From Bacteroidia bacterium (GTDB lineage: Bacteria; Bacteroidota; Bacteroidia; Bacteroidales; P3), in the NCBI GenBank assembly GCA_025999775.1, contig BNXT01000053.1, positions 1 to 7,787 of the forward strand: a stretch of 7,787 bases of DNA. The letters are read 5' to 3'. Under the pieces are notes generated by a model, which saw only the letters and a list, made by a program, of their open reading frames with translations, was not told the DNA's origin and searched no databases. Below are positions 1 to 6,183 of the stretch, piece after piece (the stretch's first letter is position 1; each line of letters begins with the position of its first letter). The translations under genes were made by a program, and so were the position numbers.

Positions 1-89
1 TGAATAGAAGCGTTAATTCAAATTAAAATTACAAATATTAATCGCGTACCAGATGCACAAATAAGTCCCAAGGGTATGGGCAAGATAAA

Positions 90-341
90 ATGTCAAATTT
101 CATTTATAAATGTGTTCCTGTTCCTGACGTAGTTCACACAGGAAGAAAAGGGAAAGACTTACATTCTCACGCTGTAAGCACTTATGAAAAAATCATTAAC
201 GATGCCGCTTCGGATGGTTGGGAACTTGTCAATATTGACACAGTAACCTCCGTTCAACAACCGGGATGTTTAGCCGGACTTTTTGGCTCAAAGGCTGAAA
301 CGGTAGAGTTTAAATTATTAGTGTTCAAGAAACCTGCGTAA
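90..341 (+). CDS. Small DUF4177-like protein
   Basis: An 83-residue soluble protein of unknown function with no signal peptide or membrane segment. It has the shape of DUF4177-type proteins: an N-terminal beta strand (FIYKCVPVP), a helix of roughly residues 27-40 leading into the characteristic G43-W44-E45-L46 turn, then two strands (VNIDTVTSV and ETVEFKLLVFKK). A glycine-rich CLAGLFG loop (60-66) lies between the strands. The family is usually 50-90 residues, so it looks complete. The ATG at 90 is the only good start; no clear Shine-Dalgarno precedes it, which is normal for Bacteroidetes. It stands 40 nt before the YidD-family gene, with a strong stem-loop overlapping its stop codon. Family assignment comes from recalled fold and motif and has not been searched. 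Nothing in the sequence indicates a biochemical role. Confidence 0.75.
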   Translation: MSNFIYKCVPVPDVVHTGRKGKDLHSHAVSTYEKIINDAASDGWELVNIDTVTSVQQPGCLAGLFGSKAETVEFKLLVFKKPA

Positions 342-366
342 GAAGGAGGGGCAACCCTCTTTCTTA
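339..366 (+). terminator. Stem-loop with GCAA tetraloop after the DUF4177-like gene
   Basis: Positions 339-350 pair with 355-366 to form a 12-bp stem with a single G-U pair, closed by the GNRA-type tetraloop GCAA (351-354). The left arm begins inside the TAA stop codon. The right arm is pyrimidine-rich (CCCTCTTTCTTA) but no uninterrupted T-tract follows, so it is not a textbook intrinsic terminator. It could be a partial terminator or attenuator before the YidD-family gene, or a 3' stabilising hairpin. The pairing is seen directly; the function is inferred. Confidence 0.55.
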
Positions 367-381
367 TTCAACAGACGTAGA

Positions 382-585
382 ATGAAAAAAATCCTTATCC
401 TATTAGTTAGGCTGTATCAAAAAACGGCGCCTGCAAGAATTAGAAACTCTTGCAGGTTTGAGCCGTCTTGTTCGGAATATATGATTTTGTCTTTACAAAA
501 ATATGGCGTAAGGAAAGGTTTAACAAAAGGATGGGTTAGACTAAAAAATTGCAAAATTCCAAATGGTGGAAATGACTATCCATAA
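382..585 (+). CDS. yidD: YidD family membrane protein insertion efficiency factor
   Basis: A 67-residue YidD-family protein. In well-studied bacteria YidD is a small peripheral inner-membrane protein that helps YidC/Sec insert proteins. Visible family features are an N-terminal amphipathic stretch (MKKILILLVRLYQK), the signature CRFEPSCSEY with C24 and C30 (compare CRFxPTCSxY), the basic region YGVRKGLTKG, a third conserved cysteine C57, and the C-terminal NGGNDYP, corresponding to the usual HPGGxDPVP. It is somewhat shorter than E. coli YidD (85 residues), but the core is complete. The classical neighbours rpmH, rnpA and yidC are absent. It lies instead between a DUF4177-like gene and a lipoprotein gene, so it may be an accessory paralogue with a more specialised client. 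The ATG at 382 gives the standard N terminus. Confidence 0.88.
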   Translation: MKKILILLVRLYQKTAPARIRNSCRFEPSCSEYMILSLQKYGVRKGLTKGWVRLKNCKIPNGGNDYP

Positions 586-598
586 AATTAGAAAAAAA

Positions 599-2050
599 AT
601 GAAAAAACAAAATTTCAGGGCTAACGCTCTCAGTTTTATGAGCAAAATGTTTTGCTCAGTAATGATAGCCACGGCTATCTTCGCTTTCGCCTCGTGCAAA
701 AAAGAGAAAGGGGCACCAAAGCAACAATTGCCGGACTATATAGCTTTCGACAAAAATCATGGCGATGATTTGGGCGACCAGATTGACTGCGCGATTTTTG
801 GAAAGGACGGTATCGGATATTTGTATGATTTTCAAGATGAAAATCCCAACATTCCTCAACGTCTTTTAATCTATGACAACAATAAAGACAGTCTGAATTT
901 GGTTATCAATTTCGATGAAGATGGATTGCCTAAAAACATTTTGTCAGAAAATTTTACTGTTGTATTAGGCAACTATGTGGGCAATAAATTCAGCGCCATA
1001 GTAGTAACAAACGACGGTGAAAGACACACCTTTGAAAACATTGAGACCGAAGTGTTTTGGGATGAATACAAGGCAGAATTATCGGAAGTTGCGTTAGAAT
1101 CATCTGTGCAAATGAAGGCGTCTGCATCGGTGATAACAGATGCTTGGAAAGTTGTAAATACTGTTGTTGGTGCTGCTGGTTGCGGACTTTCATATTTAAC
1201 ACTCGACATAATAGGTATGCTGGGATGCGACGGTCCCTTTAGGGATTTAGTAAATGCAATCGGCTGGAGTGAACTTCTTGAAATAGTTGATGATAATGCT
1301 ACTTTGATAAATTATATTAATTGTGCTAGGGGTATTGTGAGAGCAAATCCGAGTAGACTTTGGAGTTGTATAGAAAGTTTAACAGACGGCGCAGTTAAAA
1401 TGAATGAAGCTTGGGACAATGACGCCAATTGGGACAGAGTAGTTAAGGGACTTACCAAAGACATCAATAATTTTCTGTCAGATAAATACGCTAATGCGTT
1501 GACAGACCTCGGTTTCGTAGTAAACGGCGGCTATACTCCGCCAAATATTGATGGAACATACCTTGCTACGCCTTTGACGTTAGTGAAAAAATCGTTTTCG
1601 ACGAATGTTGCTGCACAATGGGACATGTATGTAACATTTTCCGGACAGAACAATAGTAAATTAACCATCAATGTAGATTACGATATGCAATCAGACAATG
1701 GTCTTATGGAGGCAAGCGGTCCGGGTTCGTTTATTGTTGGCGAAGGTAAAAAATTCAGTGTTTTTGTAGAAGGAACACGGAAAGCGTTGGGTTATACAGC
1801 AAAAACAGTAGAGGTTTTTTCGGGCGAAATGACGGATAATGGCATCAAAAATTATCAGTGGGGAGTAATGATGATTGATGACAATGGCGACCCAACAGGG
1901 CTGTGGATTGCAAATGGAACGGGATATTTGAAAAAAGACAGCGATGGTTTTTCTAGCAAAATCACTTACAGATCAAAATCATCACCCTCAAAAGCGCCAC
2001 GGCAAGTACAGCAGTCGAATAAAAATACAAATGGCAATGCCACAATGTAA
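599..2050 (+). CDS. Predicted lipoprotein of unknown function
   Basis: I do not recognise this protein. From the ATG at 599 it has 483 residues. The N terminus is a lipoprotein signal: basic start, hydrophobic core (FCSVMIATAIFAFAS), then cysteine 33 in FASCKKEK, as expected for export and lipidation at the outer membrane. An in-frame ATG at 563 exists, but it lies inside the YidD-family gene and would add a charged stretch before the signal, so 599 (13 nt after that stop) is preferred; 638 is also possible. The mature protein seems to have three parts: an acidic N-terminal region to about 165; a helical part (about 175-300) with four cysteines (195, 210, 242, 257); and a beta-rich C-terminal part from PPNIDGTY (about 314) to about 455, lipocalin-like in general look only. 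The last 25 residues are low-complexity and may be frameshifted. Its position suggests cotranscription with the two upstream genes. Confidence 0.8.
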   Translation: MKKQNFRANALSFMSKMFCSVMIATAIFAFASCKKEKGAPKQQLPDYIAFDKNHGDDLGDQIDCAIFGKDGIGYLYDFQDENPNIPQRLLIYDNNKDSLNLVINFDEDGLPKNILSENFTVVLGNYVGNKFSAIVVTNDGERHTFENIETEVFWDEYKAELSEVALESSVQMKASASVITDAWKVVNTVVGAAGCGLSYLTLDIIGMLGCDGPFRDLVNAIGWSELLEIVDDNATLINYINCARGIVRANPSRLWSCIESLTDGAVKMNEAWDNDANWDRVVKGLTKDINNFLSDKYANALTDLGFVVNGGYTPPNIDGTYLATPLTLVKKSFSTNVAAQWDMYVTFSGQNNSKLTINVDYDMQSDNGLMEASGPGSFIVGEGKKFSVFVEGTRKALGYTAKTVEVFSGEMTDNGIKNYQWGVMMIDDNGDPTGLWIANGTGYLKKDSDGFSSKITYRSKSSPSKAPRQVQQSNKNTNGNATM

Positions 2051-2102
2051 CATCAGGCGAGTACATTGTGAAAGTGGTGAGAAAGTATGAATAATTAACA
2101 AT

Positions 2103-2130
2103 AGGGGTGGGGTTTTCCTGCCCCTTTTTT
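2103..2130 (+). terminator. Rho-independent terminator after the lipoprotein gene
   Basis: Positions 2103-2111 (AGGGGTGGG) pair with 2117-2125 (CCTGCCCCT) as a 9-bp stem with two G-U pairs and a 5-nt loop (GTTTT). A run of six T follows at 2125-2130. The T-tract is on the plus strand only, so it ends the plus-strand cluster rather than the opposing operon. Confidence 0.85.
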
Positions 2131-2144
2131 GTTAATTGAGAATT

Positions 2145-2160
2145 GAGTGTGGAATTGAAA
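2145..2160. repeat. Short repeat, copy 1 of GAGTGTGGAATTGAAA
   Basis: This 16-mer recurs with one substitution (GAGTGTGGATTTGAAA) at 6132-6147. The two copies are in direct orientation in the two intergenic gaps that flank the five-gene minus-strand operon. Here it follows AATTGAGAATTGAG, a loose direct duplication. It may be part of a dispersed intergenic repeat; a chance match in AT-rich DNA is possible. Confidence 0.4.
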
Positions 2161-2185
2161 TTTAGGAGTTTAGAAATTCCCCCAC

Positions 2186-2222
2186 ATTATTCATTATTCA
2201 TTATTCATTATTCATTATTCAT
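2186..2222. repeat. Tandem heptamer repeat, five copies of ATTATTC
   Basis: Five perfect head-to-tail copies of ATTATTC occupy 2186-2220, and a partial copy runs to about 2222. On the minus strand the unit reads GAATAAT. The tract overlaps the 3' end of pssA: its last codons (Met-Asn-Asn-Glu) and TAA stop are made of repeat sequence. Because 7 is not a multiple of 3 and the unit holds TAA and TGA in different phases, every minus-strand frame hits a stop within a few codons, while all plus-strand frames stay open. Copy number may vary by slippage. Confidence 0.9.
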
Positions 2223-2939
2223 TGTTACGGCTTTACGGTTTACGAAAATCACGCTCATCAACACATAAATCAGGATACTTACAGGGATGGTTGCTACGCC
2301 AATGCCGAAATAAAAACCAATACATATCCAAATGATAATATAACGCAAACTATTATCCTTAAAATTGAGGTTGCGAAACTTCAAGGAGAACATGGAAATA
2401 TTACATACCATCAGAGCAGACATCATAATCACAAGTGTCGTTACAACAGCTGGATTCAGCAATAATCTGAATTGTTGTTCCGTAATTATTGTTTGATACC
2501 GGGTATTAACAAGGCACAACAGTAAAGATGCCCAAAACAAGGCGTTAGCAGGGCTTGGCATACCAATAAAATTTACTGATTGTTGCGTGCTAATATTAAA
2601 TTTGGCAAGTCGGTAAGCGGCGCACAACGCGATTAAGAAGGCTATATACGGAAGATGCGGAAAATGTTCTATCGGTTGCGATTGTAAAAAGCGAAACGCA
2701 ATCATCGCCGGCGCTACGCCGAAACTCACCATATCGGCTAAAGAATCTAATTCTTTTCCTATCTCGGAATAGGCGTGCAATAATCGTGCTGCAAAGCCAT
2801 CACAAAAATCAAAGACAGCCGCTAGAAAGATCAATAGTCCGGCATTACTGAGTTCGCCCATAAATAGGTAAACGATAGATAAACAGCCACAAAAGAGGTT
2901 GGATAACGTCAACAAATTAGGGATAAATTTCATGGTCAT
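2208..2939 (-). CDS. pssA: CDP-diacylglycerol--serine O-phosphatidyltransferase
   Basis: Integral membrane enzyme that transfers phosphatidyl from CDP-diacylglycerol to L-serine, giving phosphatidylserine and CMP, the first committed step to phosphatidylethanolamine. The full CDP-alcohol phosphatidyltransferase motif is present: D44-x2-D47-G48-x2-A51-R52-x8-G61-x3-D65-x3-D69, the metal- and CDP-binding aspartates. The N terminus FIPNLLTLSNLFCGCLSI is typical of bacterial PssA of the type-II (CDP-alcohol phosphatidyltransferase) kind. Several hydrophobic segments follow up to the C terminus. At 243 residues the length is normal. Two nearby ATGs are possible, at 2939 and at 2933 (MKFIPNLLTLSN); the second matches usual family starts better, the first leaves a 5-nt gap to the yitT-like stop. 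It is the last gene of the minus-strand operon, and its final codons lie in a tandem repeat. A related family member (for example phosphatidylglycerophosphate synthase) is less likely because of the N-terminal signature. Confidence 0.92.
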   Translation of the reverse strand: MTMKFIPNLLTLSNLFCGCLSIVYLFMGELSNAGLLIFLAAVFDFCDGFAARLLHAYSEIGKELDSLADMVSFGVAPAMIAFRFLQSQPIEHFPHLPYIAFLIALCAAYRLAKFNISTQQSVNFIGMPSPANALFWASLLLCLVNTRYQTIITEQQFRLLLNPAVVTTLVIMMSALMVCNISMFSLKFRNLNFKDNSLRYIIIWICIGFYFGIGVATIPVSILIYVLMSVIFVNRKAVTMNNE

Positions 2940-2944
2940 AGTAT

Positions 2945-3853
2945 TTAGTCGTTGATAGTTTCTTTGAGAGATTTAAAACCTTGTCCGAACGCTTCATGTG
3001 CGGAAAGAACCGTGATAAAAGCATGTTCGTCAATAGCCAAAATATGTTCGCGCAGCATAGGCAACTGTCGTATCTTAACAACCGTGTAAACGATGTCTTG
3101 CTCTTTACCGTTATAGATACCTCTGCCGTGAAAATAGGTACCGCCACGTTTGAGTTTTTGATTAACCATCTGTCCGATTTCCTCGCTTTTAGAGGAGATG
3201 ATAAACACGGCTCGCTCATTGCTTAATCCTTGTTGAATAGCCGCTACGACCTCGCCATAAACAAAAATCGTTATCCACGAATAAAGCGGAATAGCCCAGT
3301 CTCGAAAAGCTATCAAACCCAGTAGAACAATTGTAGAATCCACAAGAATAATACTGTAAGACAGCGGCACACGTTGGTATTTAGTAAGCATTTTAGCCAT
3401 GACATCGCTACCGGCGCTCGTGGCGTGAGCTTTGAATATCAATGCCACTCCAAGACCTATCAAAACACCACCATAAATGGAGGCTAATAACGGATCGTCG
3501 CTAAATAATTCTCTGTCGCCTTTGAGCAACGATAAACTATCCGTAAACACGGAGGTTGACACAAAAGTAACGATCGTTTTTGTAATGGATTTTGCACCTA
3601 ATAATCTATAGGATACATACAATAGGGGAATATTAAAGCACAACGCCGTCGTACCAATTGGTAAGCCGTCCGGTAAAAAGGGTACAATCCCTTGAGTAAT
3701 ATAGTGCAGTACAATCGCAATACCGTAAATACCACCCGGAATAATTTTATAGGGGGTAATGAAAAAAACGTACGCCGTTGCAAGGATGAGCGATCCCACA
3801 AGTATCAAGACATAATCTCTAACGGTATCCTTTTTGTTAATTTTAATTTGCAT
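2945..3853 (-). CDS. YitT family membrane protein (DUF161 + DUF2179)
   Basis: A 302-residue protein of the YitT family, whose molecular function is not established; transport or membrane-associated regulation has been suggested. Several hydrophobic segments fill the N-terminal two thirds, including LILVGSLILATAYVFFI, the glycine-rich GGIYGIAIVL, and ASIYGGVLIGLGVALIF followed by HATSAGSDVMAKML, matching the conserved GTGGTDIIAK-like site. A soluble DUF2179 domain (about residues 212-294) follows, with FHGRGIYNGKE and the ending HAFITVLSAHEAFGQGF. I chose the ATG at 3853, which overlaps fmt by 11 nt; the ATG at 3886 would add eleven residues and overlap by 44. The short overlap implies translational coupling with fmt. 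No riboswitch or separate promoter was seen. Confidence 0.88.
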   Translation of the reverse strand: MQIKINKKDTVRDYVLILVGSLILATAYVFFITPYKIIPGGIYGIAIVLHYITQGIVPFLPDGLPIGTTALCFNIPLLYVSYRLLGAKSITKTIVTFVSTSVFTDSLSLLKGDRELFSDDPLLASIYGGVLIGLGVALIFKAHATSAGSDVMAKMLTKYQRVPLSYSIILVDSTIVLLGLIAFRDWAIPLYSWITIFVYGEVVAAIQQGLSNERAVFIISSKSEEIGQMVNQKLKRGGTYFHGRGIYNGKEQDIVYTVVKIRQLPMLREHILAIDEHAFITVLSAHEAFGQGFKSLKETIND

Positions 3854-4805
3854 AACTTTTGGGTAAAAAATGAGAAAATGCCTCAAACGAAAACCCTCTC
3901 AAAAAAACATCCACAGGCATCCGTTGTTTGTTACTCACTTGCACCTCACTCAGTTGCAACCATTGTGCATCGCCACAACAAACTCTCAATAGGTTCTTTT
4001 GATTGGTATAAATAGTACCGGCAGATGCTGTTTGTTGAACATCAAGCGCCTTTTCTGCCTGAAAAATTTTGAGATTCAATTGATCGGATAGTCGTGCAAA
4101 AGCCGTCGGCGTCGGCGATAAGCCTCTGATACATTGCAACACCTTATGAGCCGGTAGCGTCCAATCAATTTCGCAGTCGGCTTTGAAAATCTTAGGCGCG
4201 CTATGCAAGACCTGTTCGGTATGAATCGGCTGTTTGATAGGTACAAGTTGGTTATTTGCGATGCCGTGTAGCGTTTCGGTGAGCAGTTGTGCCCCAATAA
4301 TAGCAAGTTTATCATGCAGGCTGCCGGCGGTCTCATCAGGGGACAATGTTAGTTTCTGTTGTAATAACAAATCGCCACCGTCCATCGTTTCATTGAGTAG
4401 AAAAGTCGTTACGCCGCTTTCTTGTTCGCCGTTGATGATAACATGATTAATCGGCGCGGCGCCGCGATAATCGGGTAAAAGAGAGGTATGTAGATTGATG
4501 GTACCCATAGCCGGCATGCTAAATACACTTTTGGGCAACATACGAAAGGCTAACACCACTTGTATGTCCGCGTTAAAATTTTGCAGGTCAGTGAGAAATT
4601 GTGGGTCGGTTAGACGTTCCGGCTGTAGAACAGGAATATCGAGTTGTGTCGCCATAAGCTTAACCGCACTTTGGTGCAACTGTTTTCCTCGTCCCGCAGG
4701 CTTGTCGGGATTGGTAACCACGCCAACGATGTTAAACGCTTGTTCATGCAAATAATGCAATGCGTAAGCGGCAATCTGAGGCGTACCCATAAAAACAATG
4801 CGCAT
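3843..4805 (-). CDS. fmt: Methionyl-tRNA formyltransferase
   Basis: Cytoplasmic enzyme that formylates the amino group of Met-tRNA(fMet) using 10-formyltetrahydrofolate, needed for normal translation initiation. The N-terminal Rossmann-like domain starts MRIVFMGTP. The formyltransferase signature is clear: INLHTSLLPDYRGAAPI, with N104 and H106 of the catalytic triad, and the downstream aspartate near D142 in ETMDGGDLL. The loop DKPAGRGKQL (about 34-43) is the usual tRNA-interacting insertion. The C-terminal domain (about 205-305) has EIDWTLPAHKVLQCIRGLSPTPTAF, also typical. It is 320 residues against 315 in E. coli. A GTG six bases upstream (4811) is open, but the ATG at 4805 gives the standard start. 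It lies 20 nt after ribH. Confidence 0.96.
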   Translation of the reverse strand: MRIVFMGTPQIAAYALHYLHEQAFNIVGVVTNPDKPAGRGKQLHQSAVKLMATQLDIPVLQPERLTDPQFLTDLQNFNADIQVVLAFRMLPKSVFSMPAMGTINLHTSLLPDYRGAAPINHVIINGEQESGVTTFLLNETMDGGDLLLQQKLTLSPDETAGSLHDKLAIIGAQLLTETLHGIANNQLVPIKQPIHTEQVLHSAPKIFKADCEIDWTLPAHKVLQCIRGLSPTPTAFARLSDQLNLKIFQAEKALDVQQTASAGTIYTNQKNLLRVCCGDAQWLQLSEVQVSNKQRMPVDVFLRGFSFEAFSHFLPKSYAN

Positions 4806-4825
4806 AGCCACTTACATTTAATAGG

Positions 4826-5302
4826 TTAAACAATCATTTTGAGCGCCGTAGCAGCAGCTTCGACCCCTTTGTTTCCGTACTTCCCGCCGGCACGGTCAAT
4901 CGCTTGTTGCAGCGTATTGGTCGTCAAGACCCCAAAAATAACAGGTTTATTGTACTTGATACTAAGGTTTGTCAATCCATGAGCGACAGCTTGGCAGATG
5001 AAATCAAAATGCCGCGTTTCGCCTTGAATGACACACCCTAAGCAGATAACTGCTTTTACTTGAGGCTGTGCCTCTAACACCTGTTGAGCGCCGTGTGTAA
5101 GTTCAAAACTTCCGGGTACGGTCTTGATGAGGATGTTCTCCGCATTAACTCCCTGTTCAACGAGCGTATCGTAGGCGCCTTGCAGCAACGCTGTGGTAAT
5201 TTGTTCATTCCATTGCGCAACCACAATAGCAATGCGGGTCTGACTGTAATCGCCAAACCCGCTATTCGTGTATTCAGAGAGATTTTTTAACGCACTTGCC
5301 AT
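4826..5302 (-). CDS. ribH: 6,7-dimethyl-8-ribityllumazine synthase
   Basis: Penultimate enzyme of riboflavin synthesis. It condenses 5-amino-6-ribitylaminouracil with 3,4-dihydroxy-2-butanone 4-phosphate to give 6,7-dimethyl-8-ribityllumazine, normally as a pentamer or 60-mer capsid. Visible motifs: W31-N32 in VVAQWNEQIT (ribityl-uracil binding), VPGSFEL (62-68), CLGCVIQGETRHFDF with the catalytic histidine H98, and the C-terminal TNTLQQAIDRAGGKYGNKGVEAAATALKM (given in two blocks here: TNTLQQAIDRAGG and KYGNKGVEAA). T69 stands where proline is usual after FEL. With ATG at 5302 it has 158 residues, the family norm, and starts 4 nt after the TPR gene; the upstream ATG at 5335 would overlap that gene. 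No FMN riboswitch precedes it, and other rib genes are not nearby. Confidence 0.96.
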   Translation of the reverse strand: MASALKNLSEYTNSGFGDYSQTRIAIVVAQWNEQITTALLQGAYDTLVEQGVNAENILIKTVPGSFELTHGAQQVLEAQPQVKAVICLGCVIQGETRHFDFICQAVAHGLTNLSIKYNKPVIFGVLTTNTLQQAIDRAGGKYGNKGVEAAATALKMIV

Positions 5303-5306
5303 AAAA

Positions 5307-6005
5307 CTATTGCAATTTAGCTTCAAACATAGCAATATATTTGTCTATTTCGCGAGCGTGTTGACTTTGAGTATAGTTTTCTTGAAGTCGGCGACAATAG
5401 TCCAAAGCAGACTTGTAATTGCCATTTTTATCGTTCAAAATGATAATCTTCATCAGCACCGCCGGTGTAACAATATCATTCGGATGCGATTTAATAGATT
5501 TCTTGTAATACGCAAGCGCCTCGTCTTCATCGCCCAATTCTGCATAAGCATCGCCGATAGCCGATAAAGCAAGGGGCGTTACAATAAGTTCGTTGGATTT
5601 AAACCGTTTAAGTTGATCTATGGCTTCGGAATAGTTACCTTTTTTAAGATTGATGATGCCCACATAGTAATGTGACAAATTAGCAGCATCCGTGCCACCG
5701 AAATTGTCGATAACGTCTAAGAACCCTAAATGAACGCCATCGCCATTAAGCGCTATGTCCAAAGAGTCCATATCAAAATAGCGTTCAGCGGCAAACATGG
5801 CTTCGGAAGCCGACTTATCACGTGGTTGCTGATAGAGAAACCGATAAGCCAAGAAAGCACCTATAACCACAACGATACCGACGGCAATGCCGGCAATAAT
5901 TTTCTGATTCTTATTAAACCACAACTCAACCCGACTAAGGGTTTCTTCAAAGACTTGCTCACTATTCTCTATGAACGACTGATTCTCTTTTGCCATTTTA
6001 TCCAT
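5307..6005 (-). CDS. Membrane-anchored tetratricopeptide repeat protein
   Basis: A 232-residue protein with a short charged N-terminal tail, one transmembrane helix (about 36-57, IIAGIAVGIVVVIGAFLAYR) and a helical domain outside the cytoplasm. The helical part contains TPR-like pairs: SHYYVGIINLKKGNYSEAIDQ, then LALSAIGDAYAELGDEDEAL and AYYKKSIKSHPND, then a weaker third repeat ending EIDKYIAMFEAKLQ. The layout resembles YfgM-like/TPR_21 ancillary proteins, where single-helix TPR proteins associate with Sec or envelope complexes; this is analogy only. Start is uncertain: ATG at 6005 lies only about 5 nt downstream of the expected transcription start, whereas ATG at 5996 (MAKENQ) leaves a 14-nt leader. 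It is the first gene of the minus operon, 4 nt before ribH, a pairing I recall from other Bacteroidales. Confidence 0.85.
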   Translation of the reverse strand: MDKMAKENQSFIENSEQVFEETLSRVELWFNKNQKIIAGIAVGIVVVIGAFLAYRFLYQQPRDKSASEAMFAAERYFDMDSLDIALNGDGVHLGFLDVIDNFGGTDAANLSHYYVGIINLKKGNYSEAIDQLKRFKSNELIVTPLALSAIGDAYAELGDEDEALAYYKKSIKSHPNDIVTPAVLMKIIILNDKNGNYKSALDYCRRLQENYTQSQHAREIDKYIAMFEAKLQ

Positions 6006-6015
6006 TTTTGGGCAA

Positions 6016-6046
6016 CAAAGTTACAATTTTTTTTGAAATATACAAA
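6016..6046 (-). promoter_or_regulatory. Bacteroidetes-type promoter for the TPR-ribH-fmt-yitT-pssA operon
   Basis: On the minus strand TTTG (6046-6043) is followed after exactly 19 bp by TAACTTTG (6023-6016), matching the Bacteroidetes primary sigma factor consensus TTTG-N19-TAnnTTTG. The start of transcription would be near 6010. Motifs and spacing are seen directly; activity is inferred. Confidence 0.85.
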
Positions 6047-6059
6047 GGATTTTTTCATG

Positions 6060-6096
6060 ATTGTTTAGTATTGCGGGACATGTCCGCAATAACAAT
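6060..6096. repeat. Bulged inverted repeat / stem-loop in the divergent gap
   Basis: ATTGTT (6060-6065) plus ATTGCGG (6070-6076) pair with CCGCAAT (6084-6090) plus AACAAT (6091-6096). This gives 13 bp interrupted by a TAGT bulge (6066-6069), with loop GACATGT containing the palindrome ACATGT. No T-tract follows on either strand, so a simple intrinsic terminator is unlikely. It lies upstream of both divergent promoters. It could be a regulator site or an extragenic palindrome of REP type. Confidence 0.6.
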
Positions 6097-6121
6097 TGTC
6101 TGAACCATGATTTGTAGGATT
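6094..6121 (-). repeat. Likely dispersed intergenic repeat unit
   Basis: The minus-strand reading AATCCTACAAATCATGGTTC (from 6121 downwards) translates to NPTNHGSDN. I recall this phrase as a degenerate intergenic repeat scattered through many Bacteroidetes and some other genomes, often mis-annotated as protein tails. It abuts the bulged stem-loop, and the two may form one composite element. The sequence is seen directly; the dispersed nature is from memory and cannot be tested in this window. Confidence 0.45.
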
Positions 6122-6131
6122 GTGAAGAGTG

Positions 6132-6147
6132 GAGTGTGGATTTGAAA
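6132..6147. repeat. Short repeat, copy 2 (GAGTGTGGATTTGAAA)
   Basis: Second copy of the 16-mer at 2145-2160, with one substitution, in the same orientation. It lies between the dispersed repeat and the plus-strand promoter, so the pair brackets the five-gene operon. Confidence 0.4.
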
Positions 6148-6183
6148 ATGCACCCGCCATTTCATATATTCATAAATATTTAC

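Noticed and set aside
1..89. Possible tail of an upstream gene or promoter for the DUF4177-like gene
   Set aside because: All frames close quickly, no TAnnTTTG element is visible, and the stretch is too short to assign; nothing supportable.
563..598. Upstream ATG start (563) for the lipoprotein
   Set aside because: It lies inside the YidD-family gene and would put a charged 12-residue extension before an otherwise normal lipoprotein signal.
656..1209. Minus-strand ORFs of 67-78 codons inside the lipoprotein gene
   Set aside because: Antisense to a coding frame with a clear lipoprotein signal; no motifs of their own.
2148..2186. Terminator for the minus-strand operon (TGTGG...CCACA and AATT...AATT pairing)
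   Set aside because: Only 9 scattered pairs with a 3-nt bulge and a long loop, and no T-tract on the minus strand; too weak to call.
4076..4829. Several plus- and minus-strand ORFs of 60-86 codons overlapping fmt
   Set aside because: They are shadows of the well-supported fmt frame; compositions are unlike real proteins.
5303..5306. FMN riboswitch before ribH
   Set aside because: Only 4 nt separate ribH from the TPR gene, and no conserved RFN-element sequence appears upstream of the operon.
5730..6068. 112-codon plus-strand ORF opposite the TPR gene
   Set aside because: It is antisense to a gene with TM and TPR features and a strong promoter; its product has no recognisable features.
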